DNA of 24,973 bases from an uncultured Propionibacteriaceae bacterium (GTDB taxonomy: Bacteria; Actinomycetota; Actinomycetes; Propionibacteriales; Propionibacteriaceae), in assembly GCA_938012815.1 (NCBI GenBank), contig CALLVV010000104.1, positions 1 through 24,973 of the forward strand. The letters run 5' to 3'. How positions within the stretch are numbered: the stretch's first letter is position 1; each line of letters opens with the position of its first letter. Made by a program: the position numbers and the translations under genes. A model generated the notes under the pieces. The model was given only the letters and a program-made list of their open reading frames with translations. It ran no database searches and had not been told where the DNA came from. Positions 6,844-13,864 of the stretch are shown one piece after another.

Positions 6844-8280
6844 CTATTTCTTCTCCAGACTCCAGCGGGCCCCTTCCGGGGTGTCGGTGATGCTCAATCC
6901 CGCCTCGGTGAGGGTGTCGCGGATGGCGTCAGCGCGCCCCCAGTCCTTGGTGGCCCTGGCTTCGGCGCGCTGCTCCAGCAGCGTGGAGACCAGCCGGTCT
7001 ACGACGGGGGTCAGGTCGTCGCCCCCGGTGGCGGTGGCCCACGGGGCGTCGCAGGGGTTGATTCCCAGGATGCTGGTCATTTCGGTGACCGTGGCGTACA
7101 GGTCGGCGGTCCCTGGGTCGCCGTCGCTCAGGGCTTTGTTCCCCGCTCGCACGGCCTCGAAGAGCGTGGCCACCGCGGTTGGGGTGGCCAGGTCGTCGTT
7201 CATGGCGGCCTCGAAGGCCTCCCAGAACGGTCCCCCGACCGTGCCCTGCGTCACACCGCGCTCACCGGCGGAGACCAGGAAGGAGTCGATGCGTTCGATG
7301 CCCTTCTCGGCTTCCGCCAACGATCCTCGGGTCTGCTCGTCGGCGGGGGAGAACTCGATCTGGTTGCGGTAGTGGGGGGCCAGCAGGAAAAACCGCACCG
7401 CGCGCGGATCGAAAGCCTTCGTGACCTCCGATATCAGCGCCGTGTTGCCCAGCGACTTGCTCATCTTCTCGCCCGCCATCGTCACCCAGGCGTTGTGCAT
7501 CCACACCCGGGCGAAACCACGCCCGGCCCCGGCGGACTGGGCCAGCTCGTTCTCGTGGTGCGGGAAACGCAGGTCGATGCCGCCGCCGTGGATGTCGAAG
7601 GTGTCACCGAGGTACTTCCCGGACATGGCGGAGCACTCCAGGTGCCAGCCGGGACGTCCCCGGCCCCAGGGTGTGGGCCAAGACGCGGTCTCGGGCTCCC
7701 CGGGTTTGTGTCCCTTCCAGAGGGCGAAGTCGCGGGGATCGCGTTTGCCACGCGGATCGGCGTCCTCCGCCGCGGCCATCTCGTCGACCTTCTGGCCCGA
7801 CAACTCCCCGTAACGCGGCCAGGACCGCACGTCGAAGTAGACATCCCCGGAACCGTCGTCGGCAACGTAGGCGTGGCCGCGTTCCAGCAGCTCCTCCACC
7901 AGTTCGATCATCTCCGGGACGTGACCGGTGGCGCGCGGCTCGTAGGTGGGCGGGGCCACGCCGAGCGCCCGGTAGGCGGCGTCGAACTCGCGCTCGTGGC
8001 GCTGGGCCCAGGCCCACCAGGGCACCGGGGGAGCGGTGGCGGCGGACTTGGCGAGGATCTTGTCGTCGATGTCGGTGACGTTCGCGACGACGGTGACGTC
8101 GAGACCCTGATGCGTCAGCCAGCGGCGCAGCACGTCGAAGACCACTTCTTTGCGAATGTGTCCGAGATGCGGGGAGGCCTGCACCGTCAGTCCACAGTGG
8201 TAGATCGACACCTTCCCGGGAACCAGGGGAACGAACTCCTCGACGGCTCGGGTGGCGGTGTTGTACAGGCGCAGATTCAC
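6844..8280 (-). CDS. cysS: Cysteinyl-tRNA synthetase
   Basis: This 478-residue class I aminoacyl-tRNA synthetase charges tRNA-Cys. The HIGH motif is HLGH at 38-41 and KMSKS is at 272-276. The four zinc ligands that give cysteine specificity are in their expected places: Cys29, Cys216, His241 and Glu245 (in HHENE). The length matches bacterial CysRS, and an adenosylation pocket and anticodon-binding domain follow. The start is a GTG at 8280, supported by a promoter whose -10 box ends 7 bases upstream, so the mRNA is probably leaderless. The cysS-rlmB pairing is the conserved order in many actinomycetes. The enzyme is not MshC, because it is full length and carries a normal C-terminal domain. 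Confidence 0.97.
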   Translation of the reverse strand: MNLRLYNTATRAVEEFVPLVPGKVSIYHCGLTVQASPHLGHIRKEVVFDVLRRWLTHQGLDVTVVANVTDIDDKILAKSAATAPPVPWWAWAQRHEREFDAAYRALGVAPPTYEPRATGHVPEMIELVEELLERGHAYVADDGSGDVYFDVRSWPRYGELSGQKVDEMAAAEDADPRGKRDPRDFALWKGHKPGEPETASWPTPWGRGRPGWHLECSAMSGKYLGDTFDIHGGGIDLRFPHHENELAQSAGAGRGFARVWMHNAWVTMAGEKMSKSLGNTALISEVTKAFDPRAVRFFLLAPHYRNQIEFSPADEQTRGSLAEAEKGIERIDSFLVSAGERGVTQGTVGGPFWEAFEAAMNDDLATPTAVATLFEAVRAGNKALSDGDPGTADLYATVTEMTSILGINPCDAPWATATGGDDLTPVVDRLVSTLLEQRAEARATKDWGRADAIRDTLTEAGLSITDTPEGARWSLEKK

Positions 8281-8317
8281 CCTGTGAAGTCTAGTGCCGC
8301 CCGGTGCCCGGCGTCAG
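8281..8317 (-). promoter_or_regulatory. cysS-rlmB promoter, leaderless type
   Basis: On the minus strand CTGACG (plus positions 8312-8317) is a good -35, followed by an 18-base spacer and TAGACT (8288-8293) as -10. Seven bases then separate it from the GTG start of cysS at 8280. That spacing puts the transcription start at the start codon. The remaining stretch 8318-8685 (about 370 bases) shows no convincing gene, tRNA or hairpin terminator. Confidence 0.65.
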
Positions 8318-8685
8318 CGGACGAACCGAAATCACGCTATCCCTGATGACTGAGAAGTGCAGTAACGGCTGCCGGATGGCTACGGTTTGGAACGATGACA
8401 AGGTGCAGTGGACGCCTGCGATTTGAGACTCGCCGACTACGTCGGGAGATCGAGTCCTCCGGTTTCCCGGGAATCCGCTCGCTCGGCGACCGGACCAGAC
8501 GAGCGCAGTTCGAGTCGTACCCACCGCGAGCTCTTTCCCGTGAAATCGTCCCTGAGCGGATCGCGGATCTCGTGATCCTGACAACCGGTGAGCATGCCAG
8601 TCGGTGTCGGGACGGGGTGGACGTCGTCCCTCCGAGACTTCTGGGACCCTGAACCCGTACCGCGAATCCGACGGCCGGGAGAAAG

Positions 8686-9324
8686 ATGAAGAGGAATCCT
8701 GAAACCATGCGAACGGAAAGAGTGCGGCGTTACTGGGACCGGACCGCGGCTCGCTACGACGAGCGGGTGGCACGGGTGGAGGAGCGTTATCTGGTGCCGA
8801 ACCGCCGATGGGTGTGCGAAAGGGCGGTGGGGGAGGTTCTCGAGGTCGCGGTCGGGAGCGGGCTCAACCTTCCGCACTACCCGTCGGAAGTGAAACTCGT
8901 CGGAGTTGATCTGAGTGAGGGCATGCTGCAGCTGGCGAGAAGACGCGCGGCCACCGCCCGGTGTGAGGTCGAGCTGCTGCGGGCCGACGGGGCGCGGCTG
9001 CCGTTCGGGGACGAGTCCTTCGATGCCGTGGTGTGTACCTTCTCGTTGTGCGGTTTCCCTGACGTGCGAGCCGGCGTGGAGGACATGGTCAGGGTGTTGA
9101 AACCGGGGGGATCGTTGCTGCTCGCGGACCACGTCGGGTCCACCAATCCGTTCATCAGACTGGGCCAGTGGGCGTTGCAAGCGATCACCATCCCGGTCGA
9201 GGGGGAACACTGGACCCGGCGTCCCAGATGCTACGTCGAGGCCCTCGGGCTTCCCATCGTCGAGGCCGACAGGCTGCACCACGGCATCATTGAGAGACTC
9301 CACGCCTCACGCAGAGCACGGTGA
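8686..9324 (+). CDS. Class I SAM-dependent methyltransferase
   Basis: This 212-residue Rossmann-fold methyltransferase (Methyltransf_11/UbiE-like) has motif I as VLEVAVGSGLNLPHYP, the acidic ribose-binding residue in VGVDLSEGML, the motif II region DAVVCTFSLCGFPD, and VLKPGGSLLLADH for motif III. The tail HWTRRPRCYVEALGLPIVEADRLHHGIIERLHA resembles the small-molecule/lipid thiol or phospholipid methyltransferase-like group rather than an rRNA enzyme, but the substrate cannot be named. Two starts are possible: 8686 with GGGAG 4 bases upstream, or 8707 (MRTERVRRYWD) with GAGGA about 10 bases upstream. It converges on the DUF4032 gene with a 35-base gap and has no operon partner. Confidence 0.9.
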   Translation: MKRNPETMRTERVRRYWDRTAARYDERVARVEERYLVPNRRWVCERAVGEVLEVAVGSGLNLPHYPSEVKLVGVDLSEGMLQLARRRAATARCEVELLRADGARLPFGDESFDAVVCTFSLCGFPDVRAGVEDMVRVLKPGGSLLLADHVGSTNPFIRLGQWALQAITIPVEGEHWTRRPRCYVEALGLPIVEADRLHHGIIERLHASRRAR

Positions 9325-9359
9325 CAATGCATCGGTGCAGCCCGTCGGCAGAGGGGTGA

Positions 9360-10730
9360 TCAGGAATCCCGGGCCGCCTTGGCGCGCAGGGCATCGATGT
9401 CGAAACCGAAGGTGACGGGGATGGCCGGGTCGTTGGCGCTGTCCTCCCAAGGATCGTAGGGCTTCTCGTACTGGTCATCCACGAATCCCTGGGAAGGGTC
9501 GTACTTGTTGACCAATTCCTGTCCGACGGGCTCCACATTGCTCATGTGCTCGTCGGGCAGCGTGGCCAGCACGTCCGCGATGTATCCGGCAGCGGCCTCC
9601 TCGATGGAGACCTCCCGGTTCTCCCGCTGCGACTGGTACCAGCGGTAGTCCAGCAGCTCGTGGAAGAACTGCGCCGGTTCACGTTTGCCCTCCAGATGGG
9701 CCGGGATGCGGCTGACAGCGGGCTCGAAGACCTCCGTCAGCCACTTGTGGGCCATCACCGATTCGCTCATGTTCCCGGGGAGCTTCGCTCGGAAGGTGTC
9801 CATGTCGTTGAGCAGTCTGCGTGCCTGATGCTCCTCCGCGTCCAGCCCGGTCAGGCGCATCAGGCGCCGCGCGTGGTGTCCGGCTTCAACCACTTTCGGT
9901 TGCATGCGGATGGTGCGGCCGTCCGGGGAGGTCTGCACATCGATTTCCGCGACGTCGAATCCCAGTGCGTTGAGACGACGCACGCGGCCCTCGAGTCGGT
10001 ATATCTCGGAGTCGCTGAACTCCTCAACCCCTGTCAGCTCTGCCCACAGGTTCTGGTAACGCTCCTCGATGGTGTCCACCAGCCACTGCGGGTCCAGTGA
10101 GGGATCCAGCATCCCGCCGGCCTCCAGGTCGCAGAACTCGCCGAACAGGTTCGTGCGAGCGATGTCCAGGTCGTGGGCGCGCTGCCCGGCGGTAAGGGTG
10201 GGATGCACCTCACCGGTCTCGGCGTCCACGAGGTAGGCGGCGAACTCGCCCGCGTCGCGCCGGAACAGGATGTTCGACAGGGACACATCGCCCCAGTAGA
10301 AGCCGGTCAGGTGCAGCCGGGCGAACAACGCCACCATGGCGTCCAACAACCGGTTGACCGTGTCCAGCTTCACGCCCGAGTAGAACAGCGCCCGGTAGGG
10401 AAGGGAGAACGGTAGGTGCCGGGTCAACAGAATCGGGTCCAAGGGGTCGTGGTCGTTGTTCTGGCGTCCGAGAACCACCCCGACGGGTTCAACGGACGGC
10501 ACGCCCAGACGTCTTAGCTCGGTCAACTGACGGTACTCATGTACCGCCACCTCCTCCAGGATCTCCTTGGCCGCGAGGATCTCGTCACCCACCTGGATGA
10601 AACGAACCACGTGCCTGGAGATGCCTCTGGGCAGCGCCACCAAGTGCTGCGTCGGCCACGCCTCCAGTGGCGTGTTCCAAGGCAGCCGGATCAACGCTGC
10701 ATCTGGCTTGGCAGCTAGGAATCTGGGCAC
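9360..10730 (-). CDS. DUF4032 protein with kinase-like N-terminal domain
   Basis: This 456-residue protein has the actinobacterial layout of a WaaP/Kdo-kinase-like domain (about 30-220) followed by DUF4032 (about 225-400) and an acidic tail. The kinase-like part keeps a full catalytic set: Lys55 (ILAAKE), Glu65 (HEYRQL), catalytic-loop Asp148 and Asn153 (WGDVSLSNIL), and metal-binding Asp169 (YLVDAE). This suggests an active phosphotransferase rather than a pseudokinase. No membrane segment is seen. The start is GTG at 10730; TAGTGT lies 6 bases before it, again a leaderless pattern, and no Shine-Dalgarno is visible. The substrate is unknown. Confidence 0.88.
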   Translation of the reverse strand: MPRFLAAKPDAALIRLPWNTPLEAWPTQHLVALPRGISRHVVRFIQVGDEILAAKEILEEVAVHEYRQLTELRRLGVPSVEPVGVVLGRQNNDHDPLDPILLTRHLPFSLPYRALFYSGVKLDTVNRLLDAMVALFARLHLTGFYWGDVSLSNILFRRDAGEFAAYLVDAETGEVHPTLTAGQRAHDLDIARTNLFGEFCDLEAGGMLDPSLDPQWLVDTIEERYQNLWAELTGVEEFSDSEIYRLEGRVRRLNALGFDVAEIDVQTSPDGRTIRMQPKVVEAGHHARRLMRLTGLDAEEHQARRLLNDMDTFRAKLPGNMSESVMAHKWLTEVFEPAVSRIPAHLEGKREPAQFFHELLDYRWYQSQRENREVSIEEAAAGYIADVLATLPDEHMSNVEPVGQELVNKYDPSQGFVDDQYEKPYDPWEDSANDPAIPVTFGFDIDALRAKAARDS

Positions 10731-10862
10731 AAACCAACACTACCTGCTCTGTTGTGATATTGGACCTCATTTGAGCGCTTTTCTCGCGCTGTGGCCGTTC
10801 TAGTTGTGGCAGAGGAAAAAGTGGCTTGCAGTCGGACGTTGTCGTGGTGTGCGATCCTTCGA

Positions 10863-11369
10863 TCAGGGGGCGTTCTCCGAGGATCGGTGCAGATCCGCCC
10901 AGTCTGCGTCTCGACCGATCTCCTCGGCGGCTGCTGTGGCGACCTCGCTTGCATTCGAGAGGAAGTGCGTCAACATGCTCACTTCGTCCGGCGTCCATGA
11001 CTCGAGCAGACGCGCGAGATGCTCGTTGGCCTGCGCGTAGGTGTCGGTCAAGCGATTGATGCCGGTCGCGTGGATGCTGATGGAACGCCGATCGGTCTCG
11101 TTGGGACGTCGTTCGATCCACCCGTCGCGTTCTAGTCGGGTCAGGATTCCGGTCATGGTTGCGAGGTGGGTTTGGGTGCGGCGGGCCAGCTCGGTCGGCG
11201 TCTGGGGGCCTTTCTGATGCAGAGTGTCGAGTACCGCGAGGTCGGTGTCCTTGAGGTGGAACCGCGCTCCGACCGTGCGGTTGCTGATCATCAGTGCGCT
11301 GTTGAGGCGTCGTAGGGCCAGGATTGCCTGCCCGACTGCCGTGTGCGTGTTCGCTCTCTCCTCGCTCAT
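10863..11369 (-). CDS. MarR-family transcriptional regulator
   Basis: This 168-residue MarR repressor has its winged helix-turn-helix at about 55-105 (TPTELARRTQTHLATMTGILTRLERDGWIERRPNETDRRS), including the wing motif DRRS, flanked by the dimerisation helices at both ends. I chose the ATG at 11369 rather than the in-frame GTG at 11375 because AAAGGAG stands 5 bases upstream of the ATG. It is divergent from a zinc-type dehydrogenase/quinone reductase. An AT-rich palindrome overlaps its own -10 box, so it probably represses itself and its neighbour until a ligand, perhaps an electrophile or phenolic compound, binds. There is no cysteine, so a thiol-oxidation switch is unlikely. Confidence 0.93.
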   Translation of the reverse strand: MSEERANTHTAVGQAILALRRLNSALMISNRTVGARFHLKDTDLAVLDTLHQKGPQTPTELARRTQTHLATMTGILTRLERDGWIERRPNETDRRSISIHATGINRLTDTYAQANEHLARLLESWTPDEVSMLTHFLSNASEVATAAAEEIGRDADWADLHRSSENAP

Positions 11370-11384
11370 GAACACTCCTTTATG

Positions 11385-11402
11385 ATATGAAAATCATATT
11401 AT
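11385..11402 (-). promoter_or_regulatory. marR promoter -10 overlapping a MarR-type operator
   Basis: On the minus strand TATAAT (plus 11397-11402) is a perfect -10 for the marR gene, with GCGACA as a moderate -35 at an 18-base spacing. Overlapping it, ATATGA-AA-TCATAT at 11385-11398 is a 14-bp palindrome of the kind bound by MarR dimers. Such a strongly AT-rich site stands out in this GC-rich window. The arrangement predicts autorepression. Confidence 0.65.
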
Positions 11403-11484
11403 ATAGCCATCGTAGTAGCTTGTCGCCGCTCGCGGAGGACGTCGAGCGGCGACTGGGCGTACATGCGGCAGCGAGGAGAACGTG

Positions 11485-12480
11485 ATGATCAGAGCCGTCC
11501 AGTACCGCAGTTTCGGTGGCCCCGATGTGCTGGAGATGGTCGACGCTCCCATACAAGAGCCGGGTGATCGCGAGGTCCGGGTTGTCGTCAAGGCGGCGGG
11601 GCTCAACCCAATGGACGAAAAGGTCTTCGAGGGCTCCCGTGCCTTGCGAGTCGTTGGTTTCATCGACGCCCTGTCCAAGCCTGCACAGTGGTTCTCGCCC
11701 AGCTTCCCAAAACGGGTGGGACGCGATTTCGCGGGGATTGTCGACGCGGTGGGCAGCCGTGTTGACGGCTTCACCGTCGGTGACACCGTCCTCGGAACAC
11801 TGAGGGGTGCACCGGGGACGAGGACGAAGTGCGGCTCGCTCGCCGAGCGTCTTGTGGTCACCGTAGAAGATGTCGTCCACAAGCCCGAGCCGCTGAGCTA
11901 CGAGAGTGCTGCGGCGCTCGGCGTCGCTGCGCGGACCGCTTGCGGCGCCCTGCGTGAACTTGATGTACAGAGCAGCGACGTCATCGTCATCAGCGCCGCG
12001 GCCGGTGGGGTCGGTTCGCTGGCCGCACAACTCGCGATACATCGCGGTGCGACGGTGGTTGGCATCGCGGGGGAGGGAAACGCTGAATTCCTGCGTTCGC
12101 TCGGGGTCGTTCCCGTGGCGTACGGCGCCGGAGTCAGGGATCGAATCCTCGCTGCGTCGCCCGGCCCCATCACGAAACTGCTTGACTGTTATGGCAGGGA
12201 CTACGTTCAGCTCGGATTCTCCCTCGGTCTGCGCGGCTCAGCGGTCGGAACCCTTGTTCCCTCGCTGAGGGTAATCCTTCGTGGCGCCCGGTTCACGGGC
12301 TCTCGGCATGCCTGGCCCGGGGATCTCGAGGTGGTCGCCAAGCTGGTGGCTGACGGAGCCATCAAGACTGTCCTCGCGCGTACGTTTCCCTTTGAGATCG
12401 AAGCCGTGCGCGATGCGTTCACGGAGCTCGCTGAAGGGCACGTCCGTGGCAAGCTCGTCGTCAGTCTTGCTTCGTCCTGA
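11485..12480 (+). CDS. MDR-family NAD(P)H quinone/alkenal-type oxidoreductase
   Basis: This 331-residue medium-chain dehydrogenase/reductase has a GroES-like N-terminal domain (GRDFAGIVDAVGSRVDGFTVGDTVLG) and a Rossmann domain with the nucleotide motif SAAAGGVGSLAAQLA. It lacks the cysteine-rich structural zinc loop and the catalytic GHE motif of true zinc alcohol dehydrogenases, so it fits the zinc-free quinone oxidoreductase-like group that reduces quinones or reactive carbonyls with NADPH. ATG 11485 is preferred to the adjacent GTG 11482 because AGGAG then lies 6 bases upstream. Divergent from marR and probably controlled by it. The 205 bases between its stop and the convergent pflA stop show no clear terminator. 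Confidence 0.9.
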   Translation: MIRAVQYRSFGGPDVLEMVDAPIQEPGDREVRVVVKAAGLNPMDEKVFEGSRALRVVGFIDALSKPAQWFSPSFPKRVGRDFAGIVDAVGSRVDGFTVGDTVLGTLRGAPGTRTKCGSLAERLVVTVEDVVHKPEPLSYESAAALGVAARTACGALRELDVQSSDVIVISAAAGGVGSLAAQLAIHRGATVVGIAGEGNAEFLRSLGVVPVAYGAGVRDRILAASPGPITKLLDCYGRDYVQLGFSLGLRGSAVGTLVPSLRVILRGARFTGSRHAWPGDLEVVAKLVADGAIKTVLARTFPFEIEAVRDAFTELAEGHVRGKLVVSLASS

Positions 12481-12685
12481 TCGGCATGGTGCCCATCAGC
12501 GGACGTGGGATCGGCCGGACCTCGGGCGCTGGCGAGCGAGTCGTGTTGAAACCATCACCATGCGTTCCTGGGGAATCATGGTCGGGTCTACTTTCCGGCT
12601 GTCGGATGGTTTCGACTCAGCCGTTTGCTAGCGCTCACGAACTGGCTCAGCCAGCGCCCCATGAATAGCCTCCAGGGGCGGTTCA

Positions 12686-13585
12686 TCAATAGGTGGTGAT
12701 TCCCCGGGTCCGGAACTGCTCCCTGACTCTCTCGGTCAGTTCCTTCGACGGCGGTGAGGTGTCGGCCAGTGTGTAGGGCAGTTTCAAACTCGCCCACTTG
12801 TCGCGGCCCATCTGGTGGAAGGGCAGCACCTCCACTCTCGTCACGACGGAGATCTGCTCCACGATCCCGGCCACCGCCTCCACGTTCTCGACGGCGTCGG
12901 TGAGGCCCGGAACCAGCACGAACCTGATCCACACCTCCTCGGTGCCGCGTTCGGACAGGCGCCGCGCGAAATCCAGGGTCGGCTGCAGGTCCCGGCCGGT
13001 GGCCCTCCGGTACACCTCGGGAATGCCGGATTTGATGTCCAGCAGCACCAGATCGAGATCGTCGAGGAGAGCGTCGGTGGCGTTGGTGCCCAGGAAACCT
13101 GAGGTGTCGATCGCGGTGTGGATGCCGAGTTGTTTCGCCTCGTGCAGCAGCCGGCCCACGAAGGCGGGTTGCATCAGGGGCTCGCCCCCCGAGACCGTGA
13201 GGCCGCCTCCCGTGGTGCGGAAGATCCTCCGGTAGCGCTTCAACCGGCCCACCAGGTCGTCGAGCCGCACCGGCTGGCCCTTGGCGGCGAACATGGTGTC
13301 GGGGTTGTGGCAGTACAGGCAGCGCAGCGGGCATCCCGAGAGGAACACCGTCATCCGGGTGCCGGGGCCGTCGACACCGGTCACCAGCTCCCACGAGTGC
13401 ATGGACGCCAGCTCACCAGAACGCACCTGCGCCAAGTGGTCGTGGCGTTCAAGATCGTCGGTGACATCGATGCCCGTCACCCCGAAACCACCGGGCCGCA
13501 GCCGGGGGCTCTCCAACGCCACTGGTTGGGGGCGGTATTCGCCCGTGATCCCGTCAGCTGCGGCCGATGTCGTCGTCTGGGTCAC
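12686..13585 (-). CDS. pflA: Pyruvate formate-lyase-activating enzyme
   Basis: This 299-residue radical-SAM activase installs the glycyl radical on pyruvate formate-lyase. The iron-sulfur motif CxxxCxxC is Cys85, Cys89 and Cys92 (SGCPLRCLYCHNPDT). VDGPGTRMTVFLSG, the glycine-rich SGGEPL and LDIKS segments are all typical of PflA. Compared with E. coli PflA it has about 57 extra N-terminal residues before the conserved HSWELVTGVDGPG; an internal ATG at 13402 could give the classical length. I kept the GTG at 13585 because it directly abuts the grcA stop (TGA-GTG), which implies coupled translation. It is the last gene of the pflB-grcA-pflA operon. Its target here must be the glycine of the separate small GrcA protein. 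Confidence 0.95.
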   Translation of the reverse strand: MTQTTTSAAADGITGEYRPQPVALESPRLRPGGFGVTGIDVTDDLERHDHLAQVRSGELASMHSWELVTGVDGPGTRMTVFLSGCPLRCLYCHNPDTMFAAKGQPVRLDDLVGRLKRYRRIFRTTGGGLTVSGGEPLMQPAFVGRLLHEAKQLGIHTAIDTSGFLGTNATDALLDDLDLVLLDIKSGIPEVYRRATGRDLQPTLDFARRLSERGTEEVWIRFVLVPGLTDAVENVEAVAGIVEQISVVTRVEVLPFHQMGRDKWASLKLPYTLADTSPPSKELTERVREQFRTRGITTY

Positions 13586-13837
13586 TCAGGAACCCTGGTG
13601 GAAGGTGCGGGACAGCACGTCGCGCTGCTGCTCCTTGGTGAGCTTGACGAAGTTCACGGCGTAGCCGGAGACACGCACCGTCAGGCTCGGGTACTTCTCC
13701 GGGTTCTCCATGGCGTCCTCGAGGGTTTCGCGGTTGAGCACGTTGATGTTGGCGTGGAACAGGCCGGGGACGTCGCCGCGGGCCTCGCGGGCCGCTTTCA
13801 TGTCGGACACGCGCTCGTCAAAGGTCTTGATTGCCAT
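13586..13837 (-). CDS. grcA: Separate glycyl-radical domain of pyruvate formate-lyase (GrcA-like)
   Basis: This 83-residue protein matches the last ~55 residues of a normal PflB: NVLNRETLEDAMENPEKYPSLTVRVSGYAV, with the radical glycine at Gly58 in RVSGYAV, then LTKEQQRDVLSRTF. About 28 extra residues precede this. E. coli GrcA (YfiD, 127 residues) is a spare part that rescues oxygen-cleaved PFL. Here the adjacent PflB has no glycyl domain of its own, so this protein should be an essential subunit. It has a good ribosome-binding site (AGGAG about 8 bases upstream), is 27 bases downstream of pflB and abuts pflA, an order that fits matched expression of all three. Confidence 0.95.
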   Translation of the reverse strand: MAIKTFDERVSDMKAAREARGDVPGLFHANINVLNRETLEDAMENPEKYPSLTVRVSGYAVNFVKLTKEQQRDVLSRTFHQGS

Positions 13838-13864
13838 TTTCTTTCTCCTGGGTTGGTTGGTGAA

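Noticed and set aside
8395..8685. Possible small gene or tRNA (a GTTCGAGTC stretch near 8507 resembles a T-loop)
   Set aside because: The bases around it do not form a 5-bp T-stem, and no anticodon arm or acceptor pairs were found. The 85-residue frame 8395-8652 has no recognisable domain or ribosome-binding site.
12588..13394. 268-residue minus-strand open frame
   Set aside because: It lies inside pflA on the same strand in another frame and shows no family features, only Gly/Arg-rich translation typical of high-GC shadows.
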